A stretch of 64,000 nucleotides of DNA, taken from positions 26,765,214 through 26,829,213 of the forward strand of contig CM049320.1 in the NCBI GenBank assembly GCA_026874595.1, written 5' to 3'. How positions within the stretch are numbered: the stretch's first letter is position 1; each line of letters starts with the position of its first letter. Shown here piece by piece: positions 62,201 to 64,000 of this stretch. Position numbers and translations under genes: made by a program. Origin of the DNA: Sipunculus nudus (lineage: Eukaryota > Annelida > Sipuncula > Golfingiida > Sipunculidae). Below the pieces are notes generated by a model. That model did not search any database. It was given only the letters and a program-made list of their open reading frames with translations, and was not told the origin of the DNA.

Positions 62201-63747
62201 ACATTAGTTCATATGAAAAAATATTAACAACATCAAAGCATATATCACTAATTGCTTCAAATTGTTCTACAGATTAATATATATTAGTGAATTTTCAGAG
62301 AAAAATGACAGAGAAGAAAAGCTATTTGAAATCAATGTTTTTACCTAGCTAAGTACCGGTAAATCCACCAACATATAAATATAGATATAGAAATAATCTC
62401 ATCATTCCCTATAACTCTAGATCTCCCCTTGCTACAGGAGGAGGCTTAAAAAAATAAAATATCATATTAGTACCACTAGAGCTTGAATATTTTAAAGGGG
62501 CCCTATGGAGGTTTCATAAAAATAGCCAAGTGGACATGGATATCACTGAATACAGGCTGTTTGTTTTGTTTATATCAATGTGTTTACAACATGTAGGGGG
62601 CCAACCAAAATAAAACAAATTCAACCAGGGCATCAGATAAGCCAGAGCTTTGAAAATGGCATTTTGCAACAACTGACCTTTCTACCTCTGCATATATGCA
62701 ACCTACCACCTTAGGCTATGTTTTCCCATTTGTCAACATTGCTGTATTCACAAACTTATTGTAAAAAAATTTATACATTGTTCACAAAGGTGTTATAAGA
62801 ACTTTTCACAACCAAAATTATCCTTAGATCATTTATATATATTATATACACAGAGGAAGCCAGAAATCACATAAATTCTTCCTAAAAAATGGTAGGTGAA
62901 TAGGCTCCTTTAAACCAGATGCTTAAAAGAAGAGCATGGTATACACTAAAGTATAATTTGTCCCAGCAGATCATCATGCAGTCTCAGGCTTACCTCATCT
63001 TGAGGGATGCTCCAGTTTCGGAAGTTGGCCTTGAACAACCCACAGATGACAACATATAAAACGACCAGCAAATTAACGCCCGTAAATATGTTGTTGAACA
63101 TGGAAGACTCCTTCACTCCCACCGCCAGTATCACTGTCACATAATTAATTAACAGCATAATTAGTGCATTAAGAAGTAGTGAATCAAGAATTACAATATT
63201 TGGTTCATTTAGTCTATCCAAGTTACGGTAGCCATCAATGCATGGATCAGCAGGCAAATATATTGGACTGGAAAGTCTCACTTGAGTCATGATACAAGCC
63301 ATAGGCCAATGAAGAATCAATTAAATTTTTGGTGTGGATTTGGCATATGAAACAGATTTAGGAACGTAATCAAGGAGTATTAACTAATGTACAGTCACTT
63401 ACCAATGAAAAAAATATGGTAATATGGGCCTAATAAGTGAATGAAATCATGGGTTTGGAGAGCAACCCACAATAGGGACAATGCACATGACAGAGGCTTG
63501 CATTCATTAGAATGCAGATTTTTAGTTTTTTTTCTGTTTTAGTATTACATTTCAAACTAATGCGAATAAAAAGGTATGTGGCGCCACCTACCAGTCAACA
63601 CAAGAGTTATCCCCAGGGCAAAGAAATCTGGATAAGGCGAGAGGTGAGGCACGTTCATTTTGATATGAGTTTCAAAGTACGTGGAAATGGTGTTGTTAAT
63701 CAACGAATCAAAATATGTGCTCCAGGCTCGGGCCACACTTGCAGTGC
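47052..63747 (-). CDS. SLC7A (CAT-type): Cationic amino acid transporter, CAT subfamily (3' part of gene)
   Basis: Plasma-membrane transporter for cationic amino acids (Arg/Lys/ornithine), by family knowledge. Exons in order: 63592-63747, 62994-63133, 62055-62184, 59247-59469, 57071-57210, 56233-56335, 52802-52920, 51124-51290, 49751-49859, 47052-47209. All junctions keep phase and encode the last 481 residues of an expected 600-650. Landmarks: TASVARAWS (residues 2-10); [38 protein letters not shown], then [12 protein letters not shown], the CAT signature; [29 protein letters not shown]; and C-terminal [15 protein letters not shown] before a hydrophilic tail ending NTPS. About ten to eleven hydrophobic segments are visible. 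The loop with NGTSNG and the NNTIS segment carry possible N-glycosylation sites. The start and first exons are outside the window. It resembles SLC7A1/2/3 more than the light-chain (LAT) branch; the exact paralogue is not resolved. Confidence 0.93.
47760..48517 (+). repeat. Degenerate tandem repeat of about 140 bp (GGCCATATTGG)
   Basis: GGCCATATTGGAT or relatives recur at about 47789, 48012, 48167 and 48434, with ATAGGGCTGGAGC and TGTGAATTTGAGAA. Same motif as in 26900-27060. Confidence 0.65.
48518..49475 (+). mobile_element. CTAG-type element, degenerate copy in a transporter intron
   Basis: Decayed head CAAGTGAACCAAGGGGTCAT then GATGTTCAGCTGA; tail TTCAGTCAGCTAAAAA. Three interior units as in 5407-7356 and a GGACAGATGGACAGACAGAC patch before the tail. 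Confidence 0.65.
49751..49859 (-). CDS. CAT transporter exon i
   Basis: Encodes [20 protein letters not shown], then [16 protein letters not shown], the penultimate spans with the VPxxPxxPxxSIxxNxxLM pattern of CATs. Acceptor gtttcag, donor G|gtgagt. Confidence 0.95.
50755..50935 (-). repeat. SINE-like repeat
   Basis: Minus strand: CCTGGGTTGTAATCCCAGC (B-box-like), then GGTCAGTGGTTTTCTC and CCTCTGGTTTCCATCACC, resembling the GGTTTTCTCCGGGTACTCC / GGTTTCCTCCACC motif of many invertebrate SINEs (from memory). Confidence 0.5.
51124..51290 (-). CDS. CAT transporter exon h
   Basis: Encodes [20 protein letters not shown], then [13 protein letters not shown], an isoleucine-rich span and [13 protein letters not shown]. 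The Ile run is coded by an ATC trinucleotide repeat (51162-51191). Acceptor ttgcag, donor AAG|gtaagt. Confidence 0.94.
51162..51191 (+). repeat. (GAT)n trinucleotide repeat within a coding exon
   Basis: GATGATGATGATGACGATGATGATG on the plus strand, interrupted once. It codes for the Ile-rich membrane span of the transporter (exon 51124-51290). Confidence 0.9.
52802..52920 (-). CDS. CAT transporter exon g
   Basis: Encodes [20 protein letters not shown], then [20 protein letters not shown], a hydrophilic cytoplasmic loop running into a membrane span. Acceptor gttacag, donor G|gtaagt. Confidence 0.9.
53370..55265. repeat. Intronic region with nine GTTACGGGTGGGACA motifs and inverted ends
   Basis: TGTTACGGGTGGGACA or a 1-nt variant occurs at 53407-53422 and 53567-53582 (reverse orientation) and at 53728, 53927, 54663, 54680, 54838, 55019 and 55226 (forward). 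ATGGGCCAATT at the left and AATTGGCCCAT at the right form inverted ends. The interior is AT-rich and non-coding. Confidence 0.75.
55410..55635 (+). mobile_element. CTAG-type element, 3' fragment
   Basis: ATATAGGCCACTGTGACCTT, then TATGATTTGTGCACCGATAA, a GGCAGGGAGGAAGGAC patch and GCTCAGCATACTGAAGGTCA GCTAAG. Head missing. Confidence 0.5.
56233..56335 (-). CDS. CAT transporter exon f (GC donor)
   Basis: Encodes [20 protein letters not shown], then [15 protein letters not shown]. Acceptor ttgtag. The exon ends CTCAG followed by GCAAGT, a consensus GC-AG donor (56232-56231). The Arg codon AG|G is completed by the next exon, as expected for LRYxx in CATs. The closest gt (cut after CAA) breaks phase. 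Confidence 0.92.
57071..57210 (-). CDS. CAT transporter exon e
   Basis: Encodes [20 protein letters not shown], then [20 protein letters not shown] and IVSGILA. Acceptor tttttcag, donor G|gtaaga. A 21-bp minisatellite starts about 55 nt upstream of the acceptor. Confidence 0.95.
57265..57672 (+). repeat. 21-bp minisatellite, about 19 units
   Basis: Unit AACTCAAGTCTGAGTCCAAGC. Because 21 is seven codons, it keeps open frames on both strands (SPSNSSL on plus, DSDLSCL on minus), but it lies in a transporter intron, out of frame with the neighbouring exon. Confidence 0.95.
57700..59240. other. Transporter intron, nothing else recognised
   Basis: AT-rich. A GACAGACGGACCGACTGACA patch at 59043-59072 resembles the pre-tail patches of the mobile elements and may mark an old copy. 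Confidence 0.4.
59247..59469 (-). CDS. CAT transporter exon d
   Basis: Encodes [20 protein letters not shown] and two membrane spans ending [15 protein letters not shown]. Acceptor gtccag, donor AG|gtaggg, phase 2. Confidence 0.95.
59480..61790. other. Transporter intron, nothing else recognised
   Basis: AT-rich DNA. Short plus-strand frames near 60050-60290 show no family resemblance or splice support. Confidence 0.4.
61795..61863 (-). mobile_element. Pogo/Tigger-like terminal fragment
   Basis: Minus strand reads TACAGTAGAACCTCATATAT, then CCGAATAG, with an inverted ATATTTGAGGTTACGGA downstream. Same type as 19233-19305, opposite orientation. Confidence 0.45.
61984..62012 (+). repeat. Solo head of the CTAG-type family
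   Basis: TGTGACCCATGGGTCAT, with the perfect 14-bp palindrome TGACCCATGGGTCA at 61986-61999, followed by a diverged GCTGATCAGCAC. No tail found nearby. Confidence 0.5.
62055..62184 (-). CDS. CAT transporter exon c (signature)
   Basis: Encodes [20 protein letters not shown], then [20 protein letters not shown] and ATT. The [16 protein letters not shown] motif identifies the CAT subfamily. Acceptor attcag, donor G|gtaatt. Confidence 0.96.
62491..62914 (+). mobile_element. MITE-like copy of the 37-kb repeat with TIRs
   Basis: Left TTTAAAGGGGCCCTA and right TAGGCTCCTTTAAA are imperfect inverted ends about 424 bp apart, in a transporter intron. No coding capacity. Confidence 0.6.
62994..63133 (-). 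CDS. CAT transporter exon b
   Basis: Encodes [20 protein letters not shown], then [18 protein letters not shown] and WSIPQDE. One full membrane span. Acceptor gtgacag, donor GAG|gtaagc. Confidence 0.94.
63310..63515 (+). repeat. Dispersed repeat, copy 2
   Basis: Partner of 3700-3905 in the same orientation, inside a transporter intron. Confidence 0.5.
63592..63747 (-). CDS. CAT transporter exon a (first in window)
   Basis: Encodes [20 protein letters not shown], an extracellular stretch, then [17 protein letters not shown], matching GTSSVARAWSxxFD...[15 protein letters not shown] of CATs. Acceptor taaacag, donor G|gtaggt. The incoming phase (2 nt of a codon) shows that another exon lies upstream, outside the window. 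Confidence 0.92.
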
Positions 63748-64000
63748 CTGTTTAAAGAAGAAAAGAGTCATAATTACAACTAGATCCCTGAGTAAGATAT
63801 CATTCAATATCATTCAGCTCACTGCATGAATAGTCTATCTCTCTCTCTAAATATATATATATAATATTATGTGTGTGTGTGTTCTCGATTAGCCCATATA
63901 GCTCAGCGCACCACCATTCTTTTATTTCTCACTGCCACGCTCAAAAAGTAACCGTCACCCTTTAATTGATCCCATCATGCTTTATCTCATACCAGCCACA

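Overview
This is eukaryotic, almost certainly metazoan, genomic DNA: about 64 kb, AT-rich and very repetitive, with two intron-rich genes on the minus strand and no compact open reading frames. The style of repeats points to a lophotrochozoan, most likely a marine mollusc: elements with tandem cores and short inverted ends, tails rich in ACGGACGGAC, tRNA-derived SINEs, and long TA, CT and poly-G/C tracts. The species cannot be named from sequence alone.

Gene 1 is an amidase-signature hydrolase read from about 32,351 down to 10,543 on the minus strand. Eleven exons join in phase with consensus splice sites. A twelfth, 6-nt first coding exon is inferred. The 499-residue product is closest in layout to the bacterial (Rhodococcus-type, nitrile-pathway) amidases and keeps a Lys-cisSer-Ser triad (K94, S169, S193). 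A CpG-rich stretch with a CCAAT box and a YY1-like site at the proposed start codon (about 32,340-32,830) is the candidate promoter. Gene 2 is a CAT-type cationic amino acid transporter (SLC7 family), also on the minus strand. Ten exons cover the C-terminal 481 residues, from 63,747 to the stop at 47,052; the 5' exons lie beyond the right edge. One of its introns has a GC-AG boundary. The two genes are tandem and co-oriented, about 14.7 kb apart. Nothing suggests a shared pathway beyond nitrogen/amino acid metabolism in general.

Layout: 1-3.3 kb, decayed Ty3/Gypsy pieces ending in an LTR. 4.5-7.7 kb, a SINE and a 66-bp tandem array split by a 1.95-kb mobile element. 8-10.5 kb, simple repeats. 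10.5-32.4 kb, the amidase gene, whose introns hold many repeats (a TIR element at 17.2-18.2 kb, elements at 22.2-23.4 and 26.4-28.9 kb, a 29-bp minisatellite at 24.3-26.1 kb, and a 42-bp array copying a splice donor at 29.7-30.0 kb). 32.4-47 kb, intergenic DNA with two copies of a pearl/HINE-like element and a foldback MITE. 47-64 kb, the transporter gene, whose introns hold further repeats including a 1.9-kb stretch with nine dispersed copies of one 15-mer.

The most unusual observations are the splice-donor module array at 29,701-29,992, the nine GTTACGGGTGGGACA motifs at 53.4-55.2 kb, and three otherwise different repeat families that share CTAG...TAAAA ends and insert into A-tracts without a visible target duplication. 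Exon joins were derived by hand from reading frame, splice consensus and phase. Family names come from memory and no search was run.
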